Shown: piece by piece, positions 1 through 7,129 of the stretch
How the letters are laid out: every line of letters starts with the position of its first letter
Position numbering within the stretch: the first letter of the stretch is position 1
DNA from: Kineosporia rhizophila
Lineage (GTDB): Bacteria; Actinomycetota; Actinomycetes; Actinomycetales; Kineosporiaceae
Length of the DNA: 64,000 nt
Assembly (NCBI RefSeq): GCF_021277265.1
Contig: NZ_JAJSOH010000002.1
Coordinates: forward strand, 310,001 to 374,000
Reading direction: 5' to 3'
Program-made: the position numbers and the translations under genes
The notes under the pieces: model-generated
What the model saw: only the letters and a program-made list of their open reading frames with translations
The model's database searches: none
Told to the model about the DNA's origin: nothing

Positions 1-1
1 G

Positions 2-268
2 ACCGAGAAGTGGGGTCCGGCGGCGCCGGACGGCAGCCGGTCCGGAAGCATCGACGTGGAGCTGAGCGGTGTTCCGGTACGCCTGACCGGTGCTCTGTCG
101 CTGGCCCCGGCCCCCGACGGGGGCTGCCGCGAGCAGGTCACCGGCGAGCTGAAGGCGAAGATCCCGCTGTTCGGCGGCAAGGTCGAGAAGGCGGCCGAGC
201 CCGCGGTGCGGGCGGCGATCGATGCCGAGGGGCGGATCGGCGAACAGTGGCTGGCCGAACACGCCTGA
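2..268 (+). CDS. DUF2505-family protein, C-terminal part (cut by window edge)
   Basis: The reading frame is open from base 2 to a TGA at 266-268, so only the last 88 or so residues are present and the start lies outside the window. The visible part has an alternating beta-strand pattern and a charged C-terminus with the segment PLFGGKVEKAAEPA. I recognise this as the end of DUF2505 (PF10698), a START/SRPBCC-like actinobacterial family thought to bind hydrophobic ligands; the biochemical role is unknown. It converges on the DUF6912 gene on the other strand. Family assignment rests on pattern recognition of the C-terminal part only. Confidence 0.6.
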   Translation, partial: TEKWGPAAPDGSRSGSIDVELSGVPVRLTGALSLAPAPDGGCREQVTGELKAKIPLFGGKVEKAAEPAVRAAIDAEGRIGEQWLAEHA

Positions 269-280
269 GCCGGCCCGATC

Positions 281-330
281 CGCCTGAGCAGGTCAGAGCA
301 GGTCTGAGCAGGCCTGGGCAGGTCTGAATC
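281..330. repeat. Five-copy 10-bp tandem repeat
   Basis: Five consecutive 10-bp units with consensus GGTCTGAGCA run from 281 to 330. They lie just past the stop of the DUF2505 gene, in the gap between two convergent genes. Units 2, 3 and 4 differ by only a few bases. A 10-bp period is not a multiple of three, and nothing suggests coding. Confidence 0.7.
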
Positions 331-352
331 AGGTGAGCGGGCACTACCCGCC

Positions 353-383
353 GGACGACGGCGGCTCGTGGCCACCGTCGTCC
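353..383. terminator. Bidirectional terminator-like hairpin
   Basis: GGACGACGG (353-361) pairs perfectly with CCGTCGTCC (375-383), and GGC/GCC pairing continues inside the loop. It sits between the convergent DUF2505 and DUF6912 genes. There is no strong T-run, as is usual in high-GC actinobacteria. Confidence 0.55.
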
Positions 384-413
384 TCAATCAGGCTCTTGTG
401 CGACGAACGGAAC

Positions 414-920
414 TCAGTCGGCGATCAGGTCGTCGATCTCGCTGATGTCGTACCAGAGCAGGTCGCAGGCCCCGGCCTCCTCGAGCAGGAACTGGGCGTC
501 CTCGTCGCCGGCGTCGGCCGCGGTCAGGGCCCCGATCGCGGCGAGCATCGTGTCCTCGGACTCCAGCTCGTCGACGTGCAGGCTGACCACGTCGGTGAGC
601 GGTACCTCGATCTCGAGGTTGACCGACGACCGGTAGGGGCCGCCCGGTCGTACCGCCTTGGCCGGCACGTCGAGGGCCATCACGATGCGGCGCGGCGAGC
701 GCGGGTCCTGGGCGAGCATCCGCAGGGAGGCCTCGGCGGCCTCCGTCAGTGCGGCGAACTCCAGGCTCTCCACGTCGTCGTCGGTGTACCACTCCCGGAT
801 CGCCGACGTCACCGCGTGCGCCGGCAGCGGCGCGGAGTCGGCCGCGTCCGGGTTGAGCACTCCGCGTTTCGCCGTCTCCGCCAGTGCGGTCAGCGTGGTC
901 GGGACGTACACCCTCGTCAT
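414..920 (-). CDS. DUF6912 family protein
   Basis: A 168-residue protein beginning MTRVYVPTTL with no signal peptide or membrane segment, so probably cytosolic. The N-terminal strand, the internal helix with EWYTDDDVESLEFAALTEAA and the acidic C-terminus (LLWYDISEIDDLIAD) match an actinobacteria-restricted conserved family, DUF6912, whose function is unknown. The start ATG at 920 is preceded by a purine-rich AAAGTGG. The upstream patatin gene ends only 15 nt before it on the same strand, so the two are probably co-transcribed. No catalytic motif is visible. Confidence 0.65.
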   Translation of the reverse strand: MTRVYVPTTLTALAETAKRGVLNPDAADSAPLPAHAVTSAIREWYTDDDVESLEFAALTEAAEASLRMLAQDPRSPRRIVMALDVPAKAVRPGGPYRSSVNLEIEVPLTDVVSLHVDELESEDTMLAAIGALTAADAGDEDAQFLLEEAGACDLLWYDISEIDDLIAD

Positions 921-935
921 TGGTCCACTTTCGTC

Positions 936-2033
936 TCACTCGTCCGGCGGGACCGCCGGGTCGTCGAGGGCCGTCCGGCCGGAGCGGACGGCACTGCGCA
1001 ACACCAGCCGTCTCCGGGACGGAGCCATCAGGTTGTGCCCGATCAGCCGCAGGTCGTCGGGGCCCGGACCCAGAACCGTAACCGTCGAACCGGCGCGCTG
1101 CACACGCCGGGCCTCATTGATCACGCGTCGCGTGCTCGCGACCCTGACCCGGCGCTCGGTCCGGTCGCGCCAGTCGTCCGGTTCGTCGTAGGACGCGGAG
1201 AACATCGGGGCCAGCACGAAGACCTCGTCCAGCCCGGCGCCGGCGGCCAGATCCGCGTTGCTGTTGGACCACATGCCGCCGTCCACGTACCTCCGCCCGA
1301 GCAGATCCACCGGCTGGAACCATCCGGGGATGGCACACGATGCCAGCACTGCGTCCGACAAGCCCACCACCGGCGCGCCCGGGGCTCCGAACATCACCCG
1401 CCGCCCACTGCTGTAGTCCAGCGCGACCGCCCGATACCGGTCGTGCGGCAGCCACTGCCCGGCCGGGACCGCTGCCTCGATCAGCGCCCGCACCCCGTCC
1501 ATGGGCTGACGGCCGATGGGGGCCAGCCCGGCCAGCACCGTGATGAACGGCAGTTCGTGCAGAGACCGGCGATTGTTGCGCAGCATCGAGGTGCCGCCCG
1601 GACGCAGTCTGGGTAAAGGCGGAGCGGATCCGCCCACCGGCCGGTCCGGGTCGAACGAGTCCCGGATCCGCAGGCCGAACGGGGTCTCGGCGCCCAGCTG
1701 CTGCTCGCGCTGCTCGGCGACCGAGACGCCGGCGGCCAGCAGAGCCCCGATGACCGACCCGGCCGACGTCGAGATGATCAGGTCGGCATCACGGGCGTCG
1801 ATTCCGCGGGCCTCCTCGAGCGCGGTGAGGGCACCGATCAGCCAGGCCGCGCCGAGCACCCCACCACCGCCCAGGACCAGGCCCCAACGACCCCCTTCGG
1901 CGATCATCCGGGTACCAGGAGAAGGCAACTGCAGGGCCGGACGCCGGTGGGCGGGATCGATCCGGATGCCGGTGGCCCGCTCGGCCGCCCGCAGGGCGAA
2001 GGGCGTTCGGGCGCGCCGCGGTCGCGGCCTCAT
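936..2033 (-). CDS. Patatin-like phospholipase family protein
   Basis: A predicted 365-residue serine acyl hydrolase with a Ser-Asp dyad. The glycine-rich oxyanion loop GGGGVLGAAW lies at residues 55-64, the nucleophile elbow STSAGS at 88-93 (Ser90), and the dyad aspartate in YVDGGM (Asp250). The usual G-x-S-x-G elbow has Ser at its first position here. The start at 2033 is chosen because a good Shine-Dalgarno sequence (GGGAGGTG) lies just upstream; the frame stays open to 2177 but without such a site. The N-terminal 45 residues are Arg/Pro rich. It probably forms a unit with the DUF6912 gene downstream. Substrate is unknown; bacterial patatins act as phospholipases or lipid acyl hydrolases. 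Confidence 0.85.
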   Translation of the reverse strand: MRPRPRRARTPFALRAAERATGIRIDPAHRRPALQLPSPGTRMIAEGGRWGLVLGGGGVLGAAWLIGALTALEEARGIDARDADLIISTSAGSVIGALLAAGVSVAEQREQQLGAETPFGLRIRDSFDPDRPVGGSAPPLPRLRPGGTSMLRNNRRSLHELPFITVLAGLAPIGRQPMDGVRALIEAAVPAGQWLPHDRYRAVALDYSSGRRVMFGAPGAPVVGLSDAVLASCAIPGWFQPVDLLGRRYVDGGMWSNSNADLAAGAGLDEVFVLAPMFSASYDEPDDWRDRTERRVRVASTRRVINEARRVQRAGSTVTVLGPGPDDLRLIGHNLMAPSRRRLVLRSAVRSGRTALDDPAVPPDE

Positions 2034-2082
2034 CAACACCTCCCGGACCGGTGGGGAGCCCCATTTTGGCGGCTGCCGGCCC

Positions 2083-2718
2083 TCAGCGCAGATCGAGGCC
2101 GAACAGGATCTCCAGTTCCTGCACCGTCTCCTGGTAGGAGGTGAAGTGGACCCCGACAAGTCCCAGTTGCGCGGCACCGAGCACGTTCACCCGCATGTCG
2201 TCGACGAAAACACACTGCTGCGGCGGTAGTTCGAGGAGCCGGCAGGTGTGCTCGAAAATCTCCGGCTCGGGCTTGCGCATACCCACCCGGCCGGAGATCA
2301 CGACCTCGTCGAAGGCCCCGATCCAGAGGTGCTCGGGGTAGTGCTCGCCCCACGAGTTCGAGAGCAATGCGGTGCGCAGCCCTGCGGCCCGCGCCCGGCG
2401 CAGCAGCCCGACCATGTCCTCGGACAGGGCCTGCAGCCCTTCGAGCATCCGGGCCAGCAGGCCGTCCGCCTCGATCTGGAGCCCCTGCGCGCGCAAGCGG
2501 GCCGCCAGGACCTGCTCGAACTCGGCCGGGCTGAGCTTTCCCCGCTCCAGCTCGTGGATCGGGGACTCGGCCTCGTCGACCAGCCCTCGCATCACCTGGG
2601 CATAGGCCTCCAGCTCGATGCCTTCGGCCGCGACCCACCGGGTGATGGCCTCGTCCAAGGGAGCGGTCAGCACCCCACCCCAGTCGACGATCAGGCCGCG
2701 CAGTTCGCTCGTCTCCAT
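2083..2718 (-). CDS. HAD-superfamily (subfamily IA) hydrolase
   Basis: A 211-residue soluble protein with all four HAD motifs. Motif I is VDWGGVLT (nucleophile Asp12, with Gly in place of the second Asp); motif II is LLSNS; the motif III lysine is in RKPEPEIF; motif IV is FVDDMRVN. The DWGGV form of motif I resembles the N-terminal phosphatase-like domain of soluble epoxide hydrolases and related phosphatases more than phosphoglycolate phosphatases, so the substrate cannot be named. ATG at 2718 is chosen because a TACGAT box at 2725-2730 lies six bases upstream, the leaderless pattern seen elsewhere in the window. The CpaE-like gene ends 32 nt upstream on the same strand. Confidence 0.85.
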   Translation of the reverse strand: METSELRGLIVDWGGVLTAPLDEAITRWVAAEGIELEAYAQVMRGLVDEAESPIHELERGKLSPAEFEQVLAARLRAQGLQIEADGLLARMLEGLQALSEDMVGLLRRARAAGLRTALLSNSWGEHYPEHLWIGAFDEVVISGRVGMRKPEPEIFEHTCRLLELPPQQCVFVDDMRVNVLGAAQLGLVGVHFTSYQETVQELEILFGLDLR

Positions 2719-2724
2719 CCGGGC

Positions 2725-2730
2725 ATCGTA
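2725..2730 (-). promoter_or_regulatory. -10 box of a probable leaderless HAD transcript
   Basis: Read on the minus strand, TACGAT ends six bases before the ATG of the HAD gene. A TAnnnT box this close to a start codon implies transcription begins at or next to the ATG, with no room for a Shine-Dalgarno site. It lies within the gap after the CpaE-like gene. Confidence 0.5.
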
Positions 2731-2750
2731 GAAGCCGCGAGACGGCGCCC

Positions 2751-4103
2751 TCACGCGCTGCGCCGGGACCATCGGCCCCGGCGACGGGGTCGGCCGGTCG
2801 ACGGGGACGGGCCGAACTGACTGACCAGATCGGCCGCCAGGTTCGCGAACGGAAGGCAGGCCGGGGATCCGGGCGCGTGCTCGGTCAGTGACTTGCCGTG
2901 CAGCATCGCCGCGTCGAGGACCGGCCGGTCGTCCGGGACCAGGACCACGTCGCTGACACCTGCGTACCGCTGCAGTGCCTCGCTGATCAGGCGGCCGGCC
3001 CGGGGCCCGACCGCGGTGTCGCGAACCCGGGTGACCACCACCCGGACGGCGTCGGGGCCGGTCAGATCGGTCAGCTCGGGGAGCCCGGCGATAAGGCGCT
3101 GCAGGGCGATGGGTTCGGCCGAGCCGACGGCCAGCACCAGGTCGGCGGCGGAGATCGCGCTGAGGGTGGCGGCGTTGCGGCGTGGGGCGGCGGTGTCGAA
3201 CATGAGTTCCTCGTCGGCCTCGAGCCCGAACCCCGCGTCGATCACCGTCCAGGCGGCCAGCTTGCGGGCCTGCTCCCAGACCACGTCCAGGGCCGAGGCC
3301 CGCAGCTCGGGCCAGCGCCGGGACTGCGGCAGGCCGGTCAGCACCCGAAGGTCGGCGCTCACCGGCGGCGCGAGATCGGCCAGCCTGCCCAGGTCGAGAG
3401 CGCCCTGGTTGGCCGCGCGGGCGGCTGCCGCAACACCGGCGGACTCGTCGAGCAGGCCGAGCGTCTGGGCGACGCTGGCACCGTGGGTGTCCGCGTCGAT
3501 CAGCAGTGTCTCCTGTCCGGCGGCGGCCAGTTGGGACGCCAGGGTGACGGCGACCGTGGTGCGGCCGGGAGCCCCGGCCGGCCCCCAGACAGTGACGATC
3601 CGGCCCGGAGGGCGAGGACGCGCGTCGTCCGCCTGGGAATTGGCAGCCGGCGGCCCGGGCAGAGCCCCGGCCGGATCGCCCAGCCCGAGGTCCGCTGCCG
3701 AGGTCTGGCCGGACGGACGGCCCAGAAGCTTCTGCTGCCGGGCCAGTTCGGCTACTGCTGTCGTGACCGCTGCGACGATCTCCTCCACCGGAGCGTCGGC
3801 AGCCAGGACCGGGTCGACCCCGAGACGGGTCAGGCGCTCGGCCGCGCTTCGGTCGCCCGGAGCGGCAAGGCCGATCACGGCCAGGCCGGCCAGCTGCAGC
3901 CGGGTCACCGCATCCCGGTCCAGCCGGTGCAGATCGGCGGAGAGGACGACCGCGTGGGCGAGGCCGGCGGCCGCGGCCGAGAGCAGATCCAGGACGTCGA
4001 CGCAGCGCCGGACCACGGTGACCCCGGCCGGTGACCTCTCCAGTCCGGAGACCAGGGGTGCCTCACGATCGCCGACCACCGCGGTGAGAACGGTGAGAGT
4101 CAC
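2751..4103 (-). CDS. CpaE/TadZ-like MinD-family ATPase
   Basis: A 450-residue two-part protein. Residues 1-120 look like a receiver-like domain lacking the phospho-acceptor pattern, as in CpaE/TadZ. After a Pro/Ala-rich linker, a MinD/ParA-type ATPase starts near residue 168. Its deviant P-loop WGPAGAPGRTT (173-183) has Arg where the family signature has Lys; LLIDADTHG and VIDAGFG follow. CpaE/TadZ proteins localise type IVc (Flp/Tad) pilus machinery. The start overlaps the SAF gene stop by 4 nt, and the SAF (CpaB-like) plus CpaE pairing supports a Tad/Flp link. No CpaF ATPase, TadB/C or pilin is in the window, so the pair may serve another process. The Pro/Arg-rich tail (last 20 residues) is unexplained. 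Confidence 0.75.
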   Translation of the reverse strand: MTLTVLTAVVGDREAPLVSGLERSPAGVTVVRRCVDVLDLLSAAAAGLAHAVVLSADLHRLDRDAVTRLQLAGLAVIGLAAPGDRSAAERLTRLGVDPVLAADAPVEEIVAAVTTAVAELARQQKLLGRPSGQTSAADLGLGDPAGALPGPPAANSQADDARPRPPGRIVTVWGPAGAPGRTTVAVTLASQLAAAGQETLLIDADTHGASVAQTLGLLDESAGVAAAARAANQGALDLGRLADLAPPVSADLRVLTGLPQSRRWPELRASALDVVWEQARKLAAWTVIDAGFGLEADEELMFDTAAPRRNAATLSAISAADLVLAVGSAEPIALQRLIAGLPELTDLTGPDAVRVVVTRVRDTAVGPRAGRLISEALQRYAGVSDVVLVPDDRPVLDAAMLHGKSLTEHAPGSPACLPFANLAADLVSQFGPSPSTGRPRRRGRWSRRSA

Positions 4104-4777
4104 GACGCAGTGGCCGGGCGAGGAGTACCGAGCACCGGCAGGACGCTGAGCTTGGCCTCGTTGGCCAGGGCCTCCAGCACCTCGGTGAGGGACTGCTCGG
4201 GCACCAGCACCTCCAGCGACCCGGAGCGCCCGGAACTCAGGCCGGTGCCCGGCCCCGAGACCGCGAACACCTCCACCTCGGAGGCGATCTGGCGCGGCGC
4301 CTGGTAGCCCTTGCGCGACTGTTCGCGATGCGGGACCGCGGCCCAGATGTCGGCCCGGCCACCGGCCACCAGACCGGCGGGAGGCGGACCGTCGAACGGG
4401 ATGGCGACCGGACGGACCGCGAGGGTGGCGGCCGAGCCGATCGCCGCCATCGGGATCAGTTCGCCCTCGCCGACGGTGCGCGTGAGCACGGCCCCCACCG
4501 GCAGCTGACTGTCCGCGTCCAGGTAGCCCGCGCCCGAGCCCTCCACCCTGACCCGGACCACCTTGAGTACGTCAGCGGTGAGAGCGGTCCCGGGAGGAAG
4601 AGTGGTGCGGGCCGCGTAGACCGCCCGCAGCTGCCCGGCCTCGGCCATGAGCCGGGCGCCGGCGGCGACCGACCCGAAGAGCAGGACCAGACCGACGATC
4701 AACCGTGGGTCCCGCCAGCCCGGCCTCCGCAACCGTGGCGCCGTAGCCGTCACCGGCGCAAGTTCGGACACCGCCAT
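4100..4777 (-). CDS. SAF domain protein (CpaB/RcpC-like)
   Basis: A 225-residue protein with one N-terminal membrane anchor (about residues 27-47, LIVGLVLLFGSVAAGARLMA). A SAF domain follows at about residues 55-120, including TTLPPGTALTADVLKVVRV and ELIPMAAI. Such proteins (CpaB/RcpC) are periplasmic or cell-wall-side components of Flp pilus assembly and may bind sugars. ATG at 4777 has a GGGGGG-containing ribosome site a few bases upstream. It is first in a two-gene operon with the CpaE-like ATPase (4-nt overlap) and is divergent from the HTH gene. Confidence 0.75.
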   Translation of the reverse strand: MAVSELAPVTATAPRLRRPGWRDPRLIVGLVLLFGSVAAGARLMAEAGQLRAVYAARTTLPPGTALTADVLKVVRVRVEGSGAGYLDADSQLPVGAVLTRTVGEGELIPMAAIGSAATLAVRPVAIPFDGPPPAGLVAGGRADIWAAVPHREQSRKGYQAPRQIASEVEVFAVSGPGTGLSSGRSGSLEVLVPEQSLTEVLEALANEAKLSVLPVLGTPRPATAS

Positions 4778-5033
4778 GCCGCCCCCCTTGAGAAATGCCT
4801 ACCGATCACGCGGCTCCCACCTGAAATGGGAGCAGAAAGCGACCAAGTGGTCACTGCGTGCGCATATCGTGACAGAAAAAGGACCAAACGGAAGCAGGTT
4901 TGGGCGCCCTGTGGACAAAGCGCGATTTGCGCCGGGCTGTGGACAACTCGCGAGCGTCGGCCCCCGGCATGACAGACTGGAGCCCAGATCTGGCCGGCCC
5001 GGAGGCCGGTCGCCACCGCCACAGGAGGGCTGC
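4778..5033. promoter_or_regulatory. Divergent promoter region with two inverted repeats and two DnaA-box nonamers
   Basis: This 256-bp gap separates the SAF gene (minus) from the HTH gene (plus) and is visibly richer in A/T than its neighbours. GCTCCCA (4813-4819) pairs with TGGGAGC (4827-4833) across a 7-nt loop. GACCA-AG-TGGTC (4841-4852) forms a second short palindrome. TGTGGACAA, the complement of the actinobacterial DnaA-box TTGTCCACA, occurs twice, at 4910-4918 and 4938-4946. The palindromes are candidate operators for one or both divergent genes; a role for DnaA is inference. Confidence 0.5.
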
Positions 5034-5255
5034 GTGTCTCCCCGCTTCCTCGAACTCGCCGACGTCGCGGAGGAGCTCAGCATCTCCGTGCGACAGGCCT
5101 ACACACTGGTGCGCAGCGGTGAACTGCCCGCCATCCAGGTCGGCGGCCGGGGTCAGTGGCGCGTCGAGACGGCCGTTCTGGAGGAGTACATCCAGCGCAA
5201 GTACGCCGAGACGCGCGAGATGGTGCGCGGCCGCCCTTCCGGCGAGGCCGACTGA
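5034..5255 (+). CDS. Small excisionase-like helix-turn-helix DNA-binding protein
   Basis: A 73-residue protein made almost entirely of a MerR/excisionase-type HTH: FLELADVAEELSISVRQAYT forms the helix-turn-helix, followed by the wing region PAIQVGGRGQWRVE. It is expected to bind DNA as a small cytosolic regulator; targets are unknown. The GTG start at 5034 is fixed by a perfect AGGAGG at 5023-5028. Close homologues are conserved beside the LysM/Rv3235-like genes in actinobacteria (from memory of the family). It is not BldC, whose sequence differs, although both share the fold. The divergent SAF/CpaE operon and the inverted repeats upstream are plausible targets. Confidence 0.8.
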   Translation: MSPRFLELADVAEELSISVRQAYTLVRSGELPAIQVGGRGQWRVETAVLEEYIQRKYAETREMVRGRPSGEAD

Positions 5256-5276
5256 GCCGCTCCCCCACCTACCCGT

Positions 5277-5828
5277 TCAGCGCACCGCCACCACGGCAAC
5301 CGCCTCGAACGGAACCGTACGCACCTGCCGCACCTCACGGGCCCGTCGCATCGCATCGGGCGGATGGATCGCCAGATCCAGATGGTCGGCACCGACCCGG
5401 TCGATCGTGCCGTCCAGATGGCCGGTGGGCCACAGGTCGACGGCCACACCAGCGCGGTCCCGGACGAGTCCTCGCAGCACCGAGTTGAGACGCAGTCGGC
5501 GGCCGATCGACTCCCCCGCGGCCAGCGACAGCTGAGACAGGCCGGCGGCCGAAGTCACCGCGTTCACCGGCACCAGCAGGTCACTTTCGCGCCCGGACGC
5601 CCGTAACAGGACCCAGTCCTTGCCGACGTCGAGAAGTGTTCCCCGCCGGCTGCTCCCGTCCCTGAGGTCCAGGGTGACGCAGGCGTTCCGATGCGCCCGC
5701 AGCCGATCCACGAAGCCGATCCGATCACGCTCACCCCGGACCAGGTCGACCAGATCGGATTCGGCCTCGGACCGTTCCTGTTCCTCGAACCGGCCCTCGA
5801 GGTCGTCGAAGAGTTCCTCCCAGCGCAT
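5277..5828 (-). CDS. Conserved actinobacterial hypothetical protein
   Basis: A 183-residue soluble protein starting MRWEELFDDLEGRFEEQE, an N-terminus I recognise from a widespread actinobacterial family without assigned function. An N-terminal acidic helix (about 1-35) is followed by a beta-rich part with short Gly-containing strands (TLDLRDGSSRRGTLLDVGKDWVLL), reminiscent of an Sm-like or small barrel fold; that fold guess is weak. The frame extends 13 codons further, but ATG at 5828 is preferred because a TAACCT box at 5836-5841 lies seven bases upstream, fitting a leaderless start. It converges on the HTH gene with a 21-bp gap. Confidence 0.65.
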   Translation of the reverse strand: MRWEELFDDLEGRFEEQERSEAESDLVDLVRGERDRIGFVDRLRAHRNACVTLDLRDGSSRRGTLLDVGKDWVLLRASGRESDLLVPVNAVTSAAGLSQLSLAAGESIGRRLRLNSVLRGLVRDRAGVAVDLWPTGHLDGTIDRVGADHLDLAIHPPDAMRRAREVRQVRTVPFEAVAVVAVR

Positions 5829-6001
5829 CTGGCGAAGGTTACCTGCGGTAGTCGACAGGCTACGCAAGAACGGACTTATCCACAGGTTTGCCGAGCGGGT
5901 GGACGTTCGCTGCGATCTCCGGCGAGACTAACGGTCATCAAACGACATCAAATGTCATTCCAGGCATTGATTGGTGTCATGCGTAGACCACGGGGGTCTC
6001 A
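5829..6001. promoter_or_regulatory. Divergent promoter region with leaderless -10 box and a perfect DnaA box
   Basis: TAACCT on the minus strand (5836-5841) serves the hypothetical gene. TTATCCACA, the consensus DnaA box, lies at 5876-5884. A GACAT-CAA-ATGTC inverted repeat lies at 5944-5956 and a related GTGTCAT at 5975-5981, upstream of the LysM gene; these could be operator half-sites. Confidence 0.45.
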
Positions 6002-7129
6002 ATGTCACAAGCGCATCGGATACACGGGAGCGCATCTCGCTCGAGAGGCGCCGCTCTCCTGCTTGCGGCCTTCACCTTGGTCGCGGGCCTGGCGCTGCAG
6101 CTGGGCCGTCTCACTCTCGACACCTGGGCTCAACTGCATGCTGCTGGTCCGGTCCTGCCCGACCAGGCGCTCGGGCTACTGGCCAGCGCAGCGGGCACCG
6201 GCGTGTCGCTCTGGCTGCTGACCGCCCTGACCGTCAGCACAGTTGCCGCACTGAGCAGCAGATCCCGCCTGGCTGCGCCGGCCGCGCGACACATCGCTCC
6301 TGCGGCCGTACGCAACGCGGTTGCCGCGCTGCTGGGCGTCGTCCTGATCGCGGCTCCCACGGTTGCGCATGCACAAGCCGTTCCTCAGACCGGTGTTTCG
6401 TCGACTGCGGCGGCAATGCCTCATGCCTGGGGTCACACGGAAGGCCTTGCGTCACCTTCGCTGTTCAAGGCCGAAAGGGCCGTCTCGGGGCCGGCGGCGG
6501 CAACCGCGCGCGCACGACCGTCGATCGCCGAACTGGTCTCGGTCTCTGTCCCGGGCGGCGCCTTCACCCATTCCGACACCCCGACTCCGGGCGGCCGACA
6601 GAAGTTGCTGCAGACTCTCTCGCCCGGGTGGACACCTGAACGTCCTCGGCCCACGGCCACTGCTTCGCCCACCGGCCAGAGCGACCTCGGGGTCGTGGCG
6701 CCCAGGCCACGCCGTTCGGCGACCTCGGACGGAACCCGGGACTACGTGGTCGTGCTCGTGGGCGACACCCTCTGGTCCATCGCCTCGCGGCATCTGGGCC
6801 CGACCGCCGGTGACGCCGAGATCGCCCGTGAGTGGCCGCGCTGGTACCGGGTCAACCGGCATCTGATCGGGGCCGACCCGCACCGCCTCCTACCTGGGGA
6901 ACGACTCCGTTCCCCGCACGCCGCGGCGCTCCCCCGGCCCGGCGCCTCTCCGTCCGGCACGCCGCAGCCCGGCTCCCACGAGTCCGGCGCCCATGAGAAC
7001 GGCGCCCGTGAGAACGGCGCCCGTGAGCCCGGCACACACCAGTCCAGCGCACGTGAAAACGGCACATCCGAGAACGGCACACGCGAGTCCGGCACCCTTC
7101 GGACCAACTTTGAGGAGACCGGCCGATGA
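6002..7129 (+). CDS. LysM-domain membrane protein with C-terminal pentapeptide repeats
   Basis: A 375-residue protein with hydrophobic segments near residues 17-38, 60-82 and 104-120, then a low-complexity Pro/Ser/Thr linker. One LysM domain spans about 247-303 (DYVVVLVGDTLWSIASRHLG ... NRHLIG ... LLPGERL). LysM binds GlcNAc-containing glycans such as peptidoglycan, so this should be membrane-anchored and wall-binding. Residues 327-366 are eight pentapeptides of the form E-N/S-G-A/T-R/H. The ATG at 6002 follows a G-rich CGGGGGTCTC. It is coupled to the next gene by an ATGA overlap. The LysM plus Rv3235-like plus secA order is typical of actinobacteria; the function of the pair is unknown. Confidence 0.8.
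   Translation: MSQAHRIHGSASRSRGAALLLAAFTLVAGLALQLGRLTLDTWAQLHAAGPVLPDQALGLLASAAGTGVSLWLLTALTVSTVAALSSRSRLAAPAARHIAPAAVRNAVAALLGVVLIAAPTVAHAQAVPQTGVSSTAAAMPHAWGHTEGLASPSLFKAERAVSGPAAATARARPSIAELVSVSVPGGAFTHSDTPTPGGRQKLLQTLSPGWTPERPRPTATASPTGQSDLGVVAPRPRRSATSDGTRDYVVVLVGDTLWSIASRHLGPTAGDAEIAREWPRWYRVNRHLIGADPHRLLPGERLRSPHAAALPRPGASPSGTPQPGSHESGAHENGARENGAREPGTHQSSARENGTSENGTRESGTLRTNFEETGR

Noticed and set aside
4910-5884. Chromosomal origin at the DnaA-box cluster
   Set aside because: Only three boxes in about 1 kb, with no dnaA, dnaN or rpmH nearby. The gene context does not fit oriC.
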